This document shows, one piece after another, positions 1 through 11,131 of a stretch of 64,000 nucleotides of DNA (position 1 is its first letter; each line of letters starts with the position of its first letter). The DNA is from Thinopyrum elongatum (lineage: Eukaryota; Streptophyta; Magnoliopsida; Poales; Poaceae). The stretch is from positions 87,687,667 through 87,751,666 of the forward strand of contig CM022301.1 of the NCBI GenBank assembly GCA_011799875.1. The letters are read 5' to 3'. The notes beneath the pieces are model-generated. The model saw nothing but the letters and a program-made list of their open reading frames with translations, was not told the origin of the DNA and ran no database searches. A program made the position numbers and the translations under genes.

Positions 1-71
1 TGGCACGCTCACCACTATACTCACAATGCTTATGGTTTCCCCCTTTTATATTCCACATTAGCTTAAATGAC

Positions 72-477
72 AGTCGACTGAATTTCAAATTGGGGTCAGT
101 CCATTTTTGGGAGTTCGCCGGTGGGAAGGAAGGGGCTCGCCGGAGGGCTGCCCCATTATCTATCTTAGGGTTTCGGGTGGGGACAGTGGTTGTGGGGGGC
201 TGTCGTCGGGCTATGGTGGGGCCTCACCGGAGGCAAAACTGGACGCGGGTGGGGGGTGGGGGGTGGGGTTGGCTAGAGGGATGGCCGGGGGCGGCGGAAG
301 ACCGGAGGTGGTGGGCGGTTCAGTGGAGGGCGGGGGCTGGTGGTTCGGCCGGCGGCCCGTGCGGTGGTCTGTAGGTGAAGAAAAAGAGGCGAGGAAGAAG
401 AAAGGTTAGGAGACGTAGAATCTTCATCCAACCGCCTGAAATGGTTGACTGACCCAAATGACGATAGTCAGGCGACT
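72..477. mobile_element. Small terminal-inverted-repeat element with GC-rich core
   Basis: The left end AGTCGACTGA (72-81) and the right end, read as its reverse complement AGTCGCCTGA (468-477), form imperfect inverted repeats. An inner pair, GGGTCAGTC (93-101) and GACTGACCC (447-455), adds support. The core (105-410) is strongly G-rich on the + strand. No exact target-site duplication is visible, so superfamily (Mutator-like or other MITE) is not assigned. It interrupts the ~650 bp tandem repeat. Confidence 0.5.
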
Positions 478-831
478 TGCATGTAGACATTCCCTTTATA
501 TTCAGTGTACCATCATCCTAGGTGCTTCGAGACGTGCTAGCACTGCTCCTCAACCCATCAAGCTAAACAACATGCCACTCATAATTCCAAACTTTGTTGC
601 TCAAATACGAATATGATATGATGCTGATATTACTAAAATAGAGAATGTTTAATTGGTCAGCTAATGTTCCTACTTTACTTTCGAAAAGCACGTGCGCCAC
701 ATATAGAGAGACAGCAGGGAGCTGCATTCTTTATGCTCTCTAGTTCATCATGTGTGGGCAATGAACATTTTATTATCCAAAATCTGCTTGCTCTTCTTTA
801 GCTTGTTCCTCTTCTGTTCTTCTTTAATAAG

Positions 832-993
832 TACTCTCTCTGTTCCTAAATATAAGTCTTTGTAGAGATTCCTCCATGGACTACATACGGAGCAAAATGA
901 GTGAATCTACACTCAAAAATGTATCTATATACACCCGTATGTGATCCATAGTGGAATCTCTACAAAGACTTATATTTAGGAATAGAGGGAGTA
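832..993. mobile_element. Stowaway-type MITE (Tc1/mariner)
   Basis: About 160 bp with long near-perfect inverted arms: the left arm begins CTCTCTCTGTTCCTAAATAT and the right arm ends with its complement ATATTTAGGAATAGAGGGAG. It is flanked by TA on both sides, the expected Stowaway target duplication. The arms contain the 'AAGTCTTTGTAGAGATTCC' stretch common in Triticeae Stowaways (Thalos/Athos type from memory). The neighbouring repeat copy at about 1650 lacks it, which confirms insertion. Confidence 0.9.
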
Positions 994-2411
994 TAATAGT
1001 TGTACAGTATGTTCCTTGTAGTGAAGAGGAGCAGGGACATTTGCAGTGTACAGGTCTATTCAGTCGCCTGTCATGGACGATTTCAACTTTTCGTGTTGGT
1101 CTGCCCTAATATCCAGGAAATACTGGGAGCTATGTCGCCTTTGAGAGTTAGACTGATAGTAACAGTACTGCGCCTTCAGTTGTAGAGAGCTGGTATCCGA
1201 AGCCTTTCTAGCCGTACCGGCAATACTAGCACATATTTTCCAGCAAGTTCCACTTTCCTGATTTTACTCATGATGCTTAGGGTTTTCCCATTATATCTAC
1301 ACTATGATTTGCGTAGGTTCTTTGTGTCCTACTAGCAGCAGTCCACCCTTTAAAGCTAAACAACACACCAATCATAATTCCAAAGCTTAGTCGTTCCAAT
1401 ACGAATGTGACATGATATTCATATTAGTTAACAAACATACATTTAATTGGTCGGCTAATGCTCCCACTTGAGTTTCCAAATGCCTGTGGCCACATAGAGA
1501 GAGACAGCATGGAATTGCATTTCTTTGGATGCTCTGATTCATCATGGGTGGGCAATCAACATTGTATAGAAAGAAACGGAATCTCCATAATATGCTTCCT
1601 CTTCTATTCTTTAAAATGTTCCTCTCCTGTTCTTCTTTAATAAGTAAAGTATGTTCCTCGTCAAGATGGCAAGCAGGGACATCTGCATTCGATAGGTCTA
1701 TTTGGCCGCTTCTGCAAGTTGCTTTCAGCAATTCGAGTTGGGTTGCCATAATATCCAGGAAATGCTGGGAGCTGTGCGGCCTTTGAGAGACTAGACCGAT
1801 AGTAACAGTAGCGCGCCTTCACGTGAATAGAGCTGGCCTGTAGGTGATCGATAGGCTTTCAATTAGTAGCAGCAATACAACCCCATATTTTCCAGCCAGT
1901 TCCACTTCCCCGATTTATTTATGATGCTTATGGTGTCCCCCTTTTATCGACACTACAATCTACGTAGTGGCCTTGTGTCGTATTAGCAGCACTCCATCCT
2001 TCAAGGGAAACTACATGCCACTCATATTTCCAAAGCTTACATTTAATTGGTCAGCTAATGTTACTATGTGATTTTTGAAATGCATGTGCGCCACCTATAG
2101 AGACATGTTGGAATACTATTTCTCTGTGCACTCTCATTGTCATGGTTTCGCAATAAACTTTCAACACAGCATATTATGAACCTATCATCTGCCAACTATC
2201 CTTACTTCTGGAGCTCCCATCAGGGAGCCTATTTTTTTGTGTAGTTGTGCCAGATTATATTATTGTACACACCAAATTACAGCACACAAGGGCTTTCTCA
2301 TCAAAATCCAGTAATAGCACACAAGGGTTTACAAGGACCCCCTATTATATTAGAATATCCTATGCATTACAAAGATAATCTCACTACTATTTATGTTGTC
2401 ATGCTTCTCAG

Positions 2412-4580
2412 ATATTGAACAAAATCACAACGAATATGAGAATGCGCACATCAGAAGAGTATCGCAAAACAGTGCAATGACTAACAAACATGGCATCGAG
2501 GCATTGAGTTCCATTCTAGATGGAATGAAGCCCACACACTCTGCACCTACAGATTTCTGTTCAGAATATGATCCTAATGACTATTCTGAGCTCAAGGAGT
2601 CAAAGGCAGATGGCCTATCTTGTTCACCCTACAAGGTGCCTGTTCTAATTTGGCAAGGTTTTATTGGTTGCATGTAACTTGCGTAAGCTGTGTTGCGTTT
2701 CTTCTGCTTCCTTGCACCGCCATGTGCTTAGTTTACTCATCATATATGTGAAGTTGCCATGCCCACCCATTATCAATACACATTCCATTTGTCATCATAC
2801 CATGTTTTTTCATTCATATGCTACTCTTGTGTATCAGACATCCAAAAGGAAGAGAGTGATTGCAGAACCTGAAGGATTAGTAGCAAAGTCCTTGAAAAAG
2901 GCGGTGGTACCACAGAAATCAGACATCACCCCACTTATATTGGCGATAGAACCAGTGCCACAAAATCTAGGATATCGCAACTATGCTGCTCGCTGCTTTG
3001 CTCTTGTTAGTACATGTTGTCTTGTATCGTTGTACTTACATTCATACCTGGTTGATTATGTGACATCAGTGTGCATGATAACCTGCATATCCACAGTTCT
3101 CTCCTAATTATCAGATATATATTAATGCTTACATTAATGTAGAATAAACCCAATGCTTATGAAGAGGTTTAGCTCTACATTGTTCTTGTAAGTATCTGTT
3201 GTCCTTTATCACTATACTTATACTGTCAGCTAGTTGTTCATGTACCATCACTTTGCAGCTTATTTTCCCTTGGCATCCATTTTGTACACATCTGATCTAT
3301 GTTTACTCTTACCGAAATGTTGAATAAAACCAATGCTACTGAAGATGTTTAGTTCTACATTACTCTTGTCAGTACCTTTTGGCTGTATGCTGTACCTACA
3401 TTTATAGCTAGTTGATTATGTAGCATCACTCTGCATCTTAGCTAAAATAATCTCCATTTGTTCCTATATTATCACTTCTATATTTACTCTTAACAAAATG
3501 TAGAATAAAGGCAATGCTTATGAAGAAGACTCTGTGGTGAACTTCTTGAATTGCCCGCCCATCAACATGGAAAAGGGCTTTATAGAGCCGGTCTTCATTA
3601 CTAACGTATGTTTGTCCTTCTCGAGCCTTCAAACTTTGTTGTGTATATTTGGATAGCAATGACTGCAACTACTGTTTATTTTTGTCGTTTGCATCAAATT
3701 GCATGTTTAAAGTTTATTATGAAGTTCATAAACATAAGTTTCTCCTTCTCAATTTCAGTTTTTAGTTGTACAACCTAGTTCCTTATTCATACCATGTAAA
3801 TTAAACTAAACATAGCAAATGATCTTCCTTAGCACTGCATGTATGCTTGTTGATCTGTAATCCAGTGGTGTGGTGAAACTACCAACTCCAGCACAATGTC
3901 ATATCCTACTATGTCTTAACTATAAACAATGCCATATTATGTTAATGTTATTTAAATCATGTCTCTTTATTTACCAATCTGAAATGGTATAAATTGACAG
4001 TTCACTCACCATTCATGCTTATACGTTGTTTAGCACTACATGTATGCTTGTGTTCTTGATCTGTAATCCAGTGGTGTGGTGAAGCTGGCCGCTCCTGCAC
4101 AATGCCATTTCCTGCCCGTCTTAACTATGAACAATGCCTATTATGTTAATGCTATTTTAAACAGTGTCTCTTTATTTCTGACTAAGAAATGAGATGAATT
4201 GACAGCACTGATGCTAATATGTGCAAAACCTGTTATCTACCTACTTGTTTCTCTTTCAGGGTGACATCACTGATGCTAGGAAGAACTGCCAAAATGATAG
4301 TGAGACGAGCCCATTGCTTGTCCCTCCAACATATATTCCAGAGAAGAAGGCAACACATCTTGAGGATAGCGATACAACCCCAAAGTCATGTCTTGATGTA
4401 GTGTCGAACTTACTCGCTAATAGCAGTGACACAAGGTCGATGAAGTTGCCGCCTGAATCTGTTCGACTTCTTCAGTCTGAAATTCAAGCAGATAGACATG
4501 CTTCTGCTCAAATCCAACTGGAACTCCAATCTCTATGCAAGATTAACCATAAGTACATGACATCAATTGATGCTATGTAG
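2412..4580 (+). CDS. Multi-exon gene of unknown family, left copy (3' part)
   Basis: I do not recognise the family. Exons inferred from splice sites: 2412-2635 (after TTCTCAG, donor AAG|GTGCCT), 2838 to about 3005 (begins TSKRKR, a basic nuclear-localisation-like run), 3504-3605 (donor GTATGT) and 4260-4580 (after TTTCAG). The last exon encodes a hydrophilic, coiled-coil-like C-terminus (VRLLQSEIQADRHASAQIQL) and ends at TAG 4578-4580. The same frame then continues for 31 sense codons to TGA at 4674-4676, so the TAG may be a premature stop. Exon 2412-2635, its donor and the first intron bases match the - strand copy at 59,139-59,293 (both end SP[YH]K then GT), and exon 2838 matches about 58,485-58,260. 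Exons 5' of 2412 were not found. The 3' end faces a CACTA-type terminus 1.7 kb downstream. Gene or recent pseudogene remains open. Confidence 0.6.
2995..3540 (+). repeat. Three-copy ~182 bp intronic tandem repeat carrying an exon start
   Basis: 'ctcttgttagtac' and relatives lie at 3001, 3182 and 3364. 'gaataaa..caatgct' lies at about 3142, 3322 and 3504. Both give a period of 181-182 bp. The third copy leads into the apparent real exon (3504-3605). The first two carry the same acceptor-like region and first codons but then diverge into non-coding sequence. Confidence 0.8.
3831..4225 (+). repeat. Two-copy ~201 bp intronic tandem duplication
   Basis: 'agcact(g/a)catgtatgcttg' is at 3831 and again at 4032, followed in both by 'gatctgtaatccagtggtgtgg', an 'acaatgcc' block and 'tgtctctttatt'. 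It lies in the last intron of the left-copy gene, directly before the acceptor at 4257-4259. Confidence 0.8.
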
Positions 4581-4676
4581 CTTGAGTTGGTGGATATAAG
4601 CATCAAACAAGCGCAGTCTCATCAGGTTACTAAGTTGCTTGCGCTGCAGCTCCTGGGCAGGGCTAACCTTTCTTGA

Positions 4677-6297
4677 ACTGTGGTGAAGTGTTGTCGGTTC
4701 TGTCTATTATTTTGTCGGCGTGTTTACTTCCACTGGTGGTGACCTACCCAGTTTATGGAGTCTGCTGTCTGGTTGCCCTTTATTATCACTGGCGGCGAAC
4801 TTTGATGCCCAGGGGATGTAATATGCTGGAATTTCTTTGTTGTATATTCTAGGTTTATTCTTCGTCACGATCCTGTAATTTATTTGTTGTATGTTCTGTC
4901 ATCGCTCTGAGAAAAGGTCGTAATCTTCGATCAGAGCACAATTAGCCAATACGTTAGGTTTATATAAAAAAATCGGTACTAAAATTGGCCGATCGCCAAT
5001 CACTATGAATGGGCCGAACCGTGGGCCTACAATCATCTTGGGCCTTTAGTAGGCCTAGACTTAATCTGGCCCTCTATTAGTTTCGGGCTTTAAAAGGCCG
5101 AGTAAAGTGCTTGCCTTAATTGGGACAGAAAATAAATGGGCTTTTAACAGGCTGAGATGTAGATTGAGCCTGAATTGTGTCGAACAAATCACGGGCCGAC
5201 AGCAGGTTGGAATATACATCGGCCCATTATTGGCCCAGTGATATGACGGGCCATTAAAAGGCTGAAATGTTGTTGGGCCTTGGTGGGCCCAATTTTAGGA
5301 CGGGCTGGAAGCAGGACGATTGCATAGCGGGCTGAAATTAGGCCCAACACTATCAAGGGCCTTTTACGGGCCGATAGGCAGTTTGGGCTAAAATGTATCC
5401 ACGAAGACTACGGTTCGTTAAGAGGCCGAAAGTCACTACGGACTAGAATTAGGCCCAGATACAGCTCGAGCCTTTAAATGGCTGAAAGCGAAACCAGGCC
5501 GAAAGAGGCCCATATGTACGCAGGGCCGCTGACAGGCCGAAACTAATATTGGGCCGAACTGTTAAACGGGCCATTAACAGGCCGAAGAGCAAAGCAGGCC
5601 CCCAGTTGGCCAAACGGCACAGTAGCTGTTAAAGGGTCGTATCTGTTATGGACAGTAATTTGTCCCAAACTATTGCAGGCTATTAACGGGCCAGATCTGA
5701 TATGGGCCATAAACTGGCCCAGAATATTGCAGGCATTTAACGGGCCGTATCTGATGTGGGCCACAATTTGGTCCAGAAAATGAATGGGCCGGCCCGTTAG
5801 ATCTGACGAAATCTTGTGGGCCTTTTCCTCGGACGGCTTTTAAACCTATATGGGCCTCTATTGGACCGTCCCACATGTCAACGTTTCATTGGCGACTCCT
5901 GTCCAGTGGACGGTTGACATCTGTCCCAACGAGGAGCTGACGCGTGGATCCTCCAGCGAATGAGAATTTTACACGTGGAAAATCCCCATTGGTCAGGGCT
6001 GTTAACGGGTTATCGGATCCAAACCGGAACCCTATAGCTTAACGGAGACCCATTACGGTGGATGCCACGTGTCGGTTACCCTTGATGAAAACACTTCCAT
6101 GACGCGCCATTTATCATCATGGAAGTGGACACTTTCGTGATGATAATTTTGGTATTGTCATGGAACACTTCTACGACAGCACAGGTATGACTATCTTGAT
6201 TCTGTCATAAAATCGTCATGGATGTACATGCATGACAGAAAACGTGACCTACTATGACAAACATGTATCATCACGGAAGTGTATTTTTTTGTAGTGA
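4677..6297 (-). mobile_element. CACTA-type element terminus, left copy (reads inward toward lower coordinates)
   Basis: On the - strand the sequence from 6297 begins CACTACAAAAAA, the canonical CACTA terminal motif. About 370 bp inward (to about 5930) it is nearly identical by eye to the + strand sequence starting at 29,949, including 'ctgtcatgcatgtacatcc' and 'aaccaatgggg'-type blocks. The GGCCC arm and then the convergent unknown gene follow inside. The other end is not in the window, so the element is truncated by the window edge or incomplete. The outer flank begins 'aatgtt'. Confidence 0.65.
4990..5890 (-). repeat. GGCCC-rich degenerate repeat arm of the CACTA-type element, left copy
   Basis: GGGCC or GGCCC recurs every 20-60 bp, often as 'ggcc(g)ttaa(c)gggcc', with no coding potential. 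The same composition and motif is found in the right copy (30,420-31,150 and 56,881-57,110). It lies between the 3' end of the unknown gene and the terminal 370 bp. Such motif-dense subterminal regions are usual for CACTA elements, where they bind transposition proteins; that role here is inferred. Confidence 0.6.
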
Positions 6298-6443
6298 ATG
6301 TTGTTTGTTCACTCCAAATGTTACTGTTCTTGATGCTGTGAGCGATCTTCTTAGCATAGTTCTTCATGTTCATGTTGTTGTGCATGACTGTGAATGCTCA
6401 TAGGATGCTGTTGTTGATGTTGATGACTGTGAATGCTCATAGG

Positions 6444-7772
<1,329 letters not shown>

Positions 7773-8100
7773 ATGATAACTGTGAATGCTAGTTTGCTCA
7801 CTCCACATTGTTGATGCTGCTGTTGTTAGCATTGCTCTTGTTGTGTACTGATGTTCTTCATAGGATGAGCTAGTGATGCAGCTGTTCTTACCATAGTGCG
7901 TATGTTGTGCATGCTGTTGTTAGGACATTGCATTGCATGCTGTTGTTCTTACCATAGTGTGTAGGCTACGTGAATGCATGATCAACGTAGGACATTGCAT
8001 GTGCATGGTAGTAGAACATACCTCAATGCCAAAAATAGCAGTACGACACACATGATTAGAGTAGGCCAATGCATGTGCATTTGGAATGATATGATAGCAC

Positions 8101-8286
8101 CGACCATTGCTTGCTCTGATCATTGCTTGCTCTGATCATTGTTAGCTTTGATCAGTGCTAGCATTGATCATTGTTAGCACTTATCACTGTTAGCACTGAT
8201 CACTGTTAGCACTGATCAGTGTTAGCTCTGATCATTGTTAGATTTGATAAGTGTTAGCATTGATCATTGGTAACACTGATCATTGG
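8101..8286. repeat. 16-bp minisatellite with TGATCA core, about 11.6 copies
   Basis: Consecutive 16-mers of the type (t/a)(c/t)TGATCA(t/g)TGTTAGC run from 8101 to 8286 with exact 16-bp spacing and a few substitutions per unit. Most units keep the palindrome TGATCA. It lies between the TTG array and a dead B3-domain copy. Confidence 0.9.
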
Positions 8287-8479
8287 CATTTGCACTACCA
8301 ATGATCATCTTTCATTGTTGCTAACTGTTGTCCTCCTTGCTGGCAAGATAATCAAGACGGAGTGGGACAGAGCCGGCGGAGGAGCGCAGGTAGTTGTTGG
8401 CGGAGAGGGTGCGGAGGACCTCATCCCCATGAACCGGTGGCCGAAGAGGGCGGTGGTGCCTGGAAGGGTGTAGTACATG

Positions 8480-8902
8480 AGCATGCCGCTCGGCGCTGGC
8501 AGAAGGCCGAGGACATACCACGAGGAGGGTGCATGGGAACCTATCAGGTTCTACTTGCAGGTCCATGACCAGGAGGACATCGCCATGCTCGTCATCCTGC
8601 CTGCCTTCAGGCTGGTGATGAAGTAATGGCTGGTCAGCGGCCCTCCTTGCATCGTCAACCTCTCAACCAACAAGTGGTGCAAGTTCTAGGTCCAGGTGCA
8701 GATGTTCAAGGGGCACATGGTGCTCGGGCACGGCTAGGAGTACTTTTGCTGCCGGCACAAGGTCTTCCCCAGCGACCTCCTAGTCTTCAAGCTCACAGGG
8801 CTGGGGCTGAAGGTGCAGATCTTCAACGCCAACACCTTGAACATCTGTAGGGTCAGGTGCTCCAAGCACAACTGCGTCGATGAAATCACTCAGGCCCTGT
8901 AG
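8480..8902 (+). pseudogene. B3 DNA-binding-domain pseudogene
   Basis: One frame from about 8500 to TAG 8900-8902 reads as a plant B3 transcription-factor domain. There is an N-terminal strand region (WEPIRFYLQVHDQEDIAML), a central W.K region, and a typical C-terminal block DLLVFKLTGLGLKVQIFN followed by a Cys/His-containing tail (CRVRCSKHNC). B3 domains bind DNA through a seven-stranded pseudobarrel in plant transcription factors. The frame is broken by in-frame stops TAA at 8624-8626, TAG at 8687-8689 and TAG at 8732-8734, and no upstream exon with a good start is visible, so it is dead. GC-rich sequence from 8340 may be the decayed upstream exon. Two other B3-like loci lie at 12.7-15.5 kb and 28.4-29.1 kb. 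Confidence 0.75.
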
Positions 8903-9600
8903 TTTGTCTGTCAAGTCTGAAACTTTGAATTGAAGTAGTTTAGTCCGTCTGTCAAGTTTGAAACTCTGAACTGAAGTAGTTTAGGTTAAGTTTGAACTTA
9001 TCTTTTGATGTGAACATGTCCATATTTTGCCCAGGGAGCAGCACCCTGGGGTCCAGCAGGGGCATGGGATGCCCCGCTCTTTAAACTTATGCCTAGTACT
9101 AGTAGTGTTATTATCCTACTTATGCCTAGCTTAGCTGTGTGTTTTCATGTTTTGTGCTTTGTTCTTCATGTTCTTCTAGTGCTATTCTTGTGTTGATCAT
9201 CCTCTGTGTTATGTGTTGTATAATGGGTGGTAAGTCCACCACATTTGAAAGGGGTGAGCAGACCAAGTACTTGCACACATCCAAACAGCTGTGCTTTGAA
9301 TCTGCTCACACCTAAAGCACAAACACAGGCAACCAAACAAGTTGCACCCATCTGGGCCTTGATGCAATTACTGCAGGCAACCAATCAACATGTAGATGTT
9401 AGTTTTTTGCCTGCATATGATCAGCCAGGCCCAATTGGGACAAGTATGCAAAGTGGCAAAAAACGATGCGGGTAACCAAATCCATCCTATGTTTCTGTAC
9501 CTCTCGTAGGAGTACTCTTCGCGCTACTTCTTCAATACATAGTAGGATAGTAGGACGAGATATGTACAAGACAACATCCCCGTTCACCAGAGACCAGGGA
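8903..9600. other. Non-coding stretch without recognised features
   Basis: Contains a local direct repeat just after the B3 remnant ('gtctgtcaagt(c/t)tgaaact' at about 8907 and 8949). Nothing else I can assign. The ORFs here overlap on both strands and show no family resemblance. Confidence 0.5.
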
Positions 9601-9603
9601 GAG

Positions 9604-9733
9604 ATGGCCACTTCGTCGTTGTCGCAGCCTCGGGTGTGTGTCACCGGAGCCGGTAGGTACATCGCCTCGTGGCTCGTCAAGTTGCTCCGCGTCCGCGGCT
9701 ACGCCATGCACGCCACTATCCGCAACCCATGTA
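9604..9733 (+). pseudogene. Cinnamoyl-CoA/dihydroflavonol reductase-like first-exon fragment
   Basis: An ATG at 9604 opens 43 codons matching the start of NAD(P)-dependent CCR/DFR-type extended short-chain dehydrogenases. A short leader is followed by [18 protein letters not shown], the Rossmann dinucleotide-binding loop and first helix, and then [13 protein letters not shown], the second strand. In the family the motif is usually TGAGGYI; here the second loop Gly is Arg. After NPC the expected continuation is lost and the frame degenerates, and no further exon is visible downstream, where organelle-derived DNA begins within about 200 bp. These enzymes reduce phenolic substrates in lignin and flavonoid pathways; this fragment cannot encode an active one. 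Confidence 0.7.
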
Positions 9734-9940
9734 CATGCCACGCCTGCGCGCTCTCGTTGCTGCTCTCCGCGCCCAACACCTTGTATAGTTTCCTTTTTTT
9801 CGAGGGGTAGTTTCCTTTTCTTGAAACATGTAAAATTATGGTATCCGTGGTGAACAAAGCTACTATTTTTTTGGTACTTGCCACGAGCTAATTTTACATG
9901 GCCATTTCAGCTGCCACAATAGACCCTTTTAAACATAGGA

Positions 9941-10064
9941 GATAATGATGGAGCTAGAAAACTAATGTGTATTCAAGTCTTTGAAATTGCTAGTAATTAG
10001 CGATATGCTCATATTGGTGATGTTGTTGTTGTTCCTGTAATCAAGTTATTGATGATTGTACAAA
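9941..10064 (+). pseudogene. rpl14: Plastid rpl14-like fragment
   Basis: The + strand reads DNDGARKLMCIQ, then ASN, a stop, then RYAHIGDVVVVPVIK, which follows plastid ribosomal protein uL14 (consensus ..DNSGARKLMCIRV..ASNQRYARIGDVI.AVIK). One in-frame stop replaces the Gln codon. It lies on the opposite strand to the rps11-rpl36-infA segment that starts about 250 bp downstream, although all are transcribed in the same direction in plastid genomes. Either two insertions or a rearranged insertion. The source could in principle be another organellar-type L14, but the plastid match is closest from memory. Confidence 0.6.
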
Positions 10065-10319
10065 ACCAAGGAATTGTCCCTTCTATACAAAATTATAGAA
10101 GATCATCTTTTAGAATTGTGTTGTTGATTCTTTTGTGCATGGCAAATTGTCCAGTGATTTTTGGACGACAGAAGCTTTTATTTTTTATGTAACCCGAGCT
10201 TTTAGGGATAGATTCATTCATTGAAAAGAAGAGAATTGTCCAATTAATTAGCGTGATTGATTTCAACAAGCAGAGTCAATCATTTATTTCTCTTGAAAGT
10301 TGAAAGTGGGTTAATTCTT

Positions 10320-10750
10320 TTACAGACATCTTTTTTTAGGCAGTCGACATCCATTATGCCGCATAGGTGTTACATCGCGTATACAACTTAATCGCACACC
10401 ACTTTTAGCAATGGCTCGTAATGCGGCATCTCTTCCACTACCAGCACCCTTTACCATAAATTTTGCTCGTTGCAAACCTACTGTACAAATAGCATCTACT
10501 GCTGTTTTTTGACCAGCATAGGGTGATGCTTTCTTGAGCTTTTGAATCCACAAGAAATGGCTGAGGACAAGAAAACCACCCGACCTTGTGGGTCTATAAC
10601 AATTATAATGGTATTGTTGAAACTAGCTTGAACATGAATAACCCCTTTTGTTATTCTACGTGCACTCTTCTGTAAACTAAATCCTGCATTCCTACGTAAA
10701 CCAATACACAATCTCTTACGTGAACCAATTTTTGGTATAGCTTTTGCCAT
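10320..10750 (-). pseudogene. rps11: Decayed plastid rps11 copy
   Basis: It encodes most of plastid ribosomal protein uS11. The start [12 protein letters not shown] and the segment [17 protein letters not shown] are in one frame (10,750 to about 10,550). The remainder, including [22 protein letters not shown] and the C-terminal [15 protein letters not shown], is in another frame down to TAA at 10,320-10,322. The break lies around 10,540-10,560. Length is otherwise close to the normal ~143 codons. Nuclear location beside transposons and loss of frame show it is not functional. Confidence 0.92.
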
Positions 10751-10915
10751 ATTTCATTATCTCATAGATACGAGTTATAAATAAAAAAAGATACAAAGAT
10801 ATCCGTTTCAGGGTAAAATACACCCTTTACTTTAATTATTTTAAATTAAATTATTTTATTTGGAATTGGAACATTTCCACTTTCTTTTTGAAAGTAAAGT
10901 TTTTTTTTCAAAAGA

Positions 10916-11023
10916 TTAGCCATGTCTTTGTTTATGCTTCGGATTAGAGCAAATGATTCTAATTCGTCAACGCCTACGTCAACATTTTGTACAAATTTTA
11001 TGAACAGGAGCTCTTATTTTCAT
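10916..11023 (-). pseudogene. rpl36: Decayed plastid rpl36 copy
   Basis: The - strand reads MKIRAPVHKICTKC then two in-frame stops within the Arg-rich middle, and ends ICSNPKHKQRHG, matching the small zinc-ribbon ribosomal protein bL36. It is 36 codons against the usual 37. It sits between rps11 and infA exactly as in plastomes. Confidence 0.88.
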
Positions 11024-11131
11024 ATTTCCGTATCCTATTTTAAACTATGAATCTAATCTTTTGGAAAAAATAAGTCTCTTCGCTTGAATATTACAACTTA
11101 GAGTTTATTACCCTAAAAAAAAAGAAAAAAC

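Larger units (their letters stand above)
1..2150. repeat. Diverged ~640-680 bp tandem repeat, over three copies
   Basis: The same order of blocks recurs: 'gatgcttatggt' at about 25, 1269 and 1923; 'agctaaacaacatgccactc'-like at about 560, 1352 and 2005; 'ttaattggtcagctaatg' at about 650, 1443 and 2043. Once the two inserted elements (72-477 and 832-993) are subtracted, the spacing is about 630-680 bp. Copies differ by many substitutions and small indels, so the duplication is old. No convincing coding frame runs through it. It lies upstream of the + strand exons at 2,412-4,580 and could be an expanded intron or 5' region of that gene; that is inference. Confidence 0.7.

Noticed and set aside
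1387..1749. 120-codon minus-strand ORF in the tandem repeat
   Set aside because: The homologous positions in the other repeat copies are not open, so the frame is accidental.
8101..8286. CRISPR-like array
   Set aside because: Units are contiguous 16-mers without spacers, in a plant nuclear genome. It is a minisatellite.
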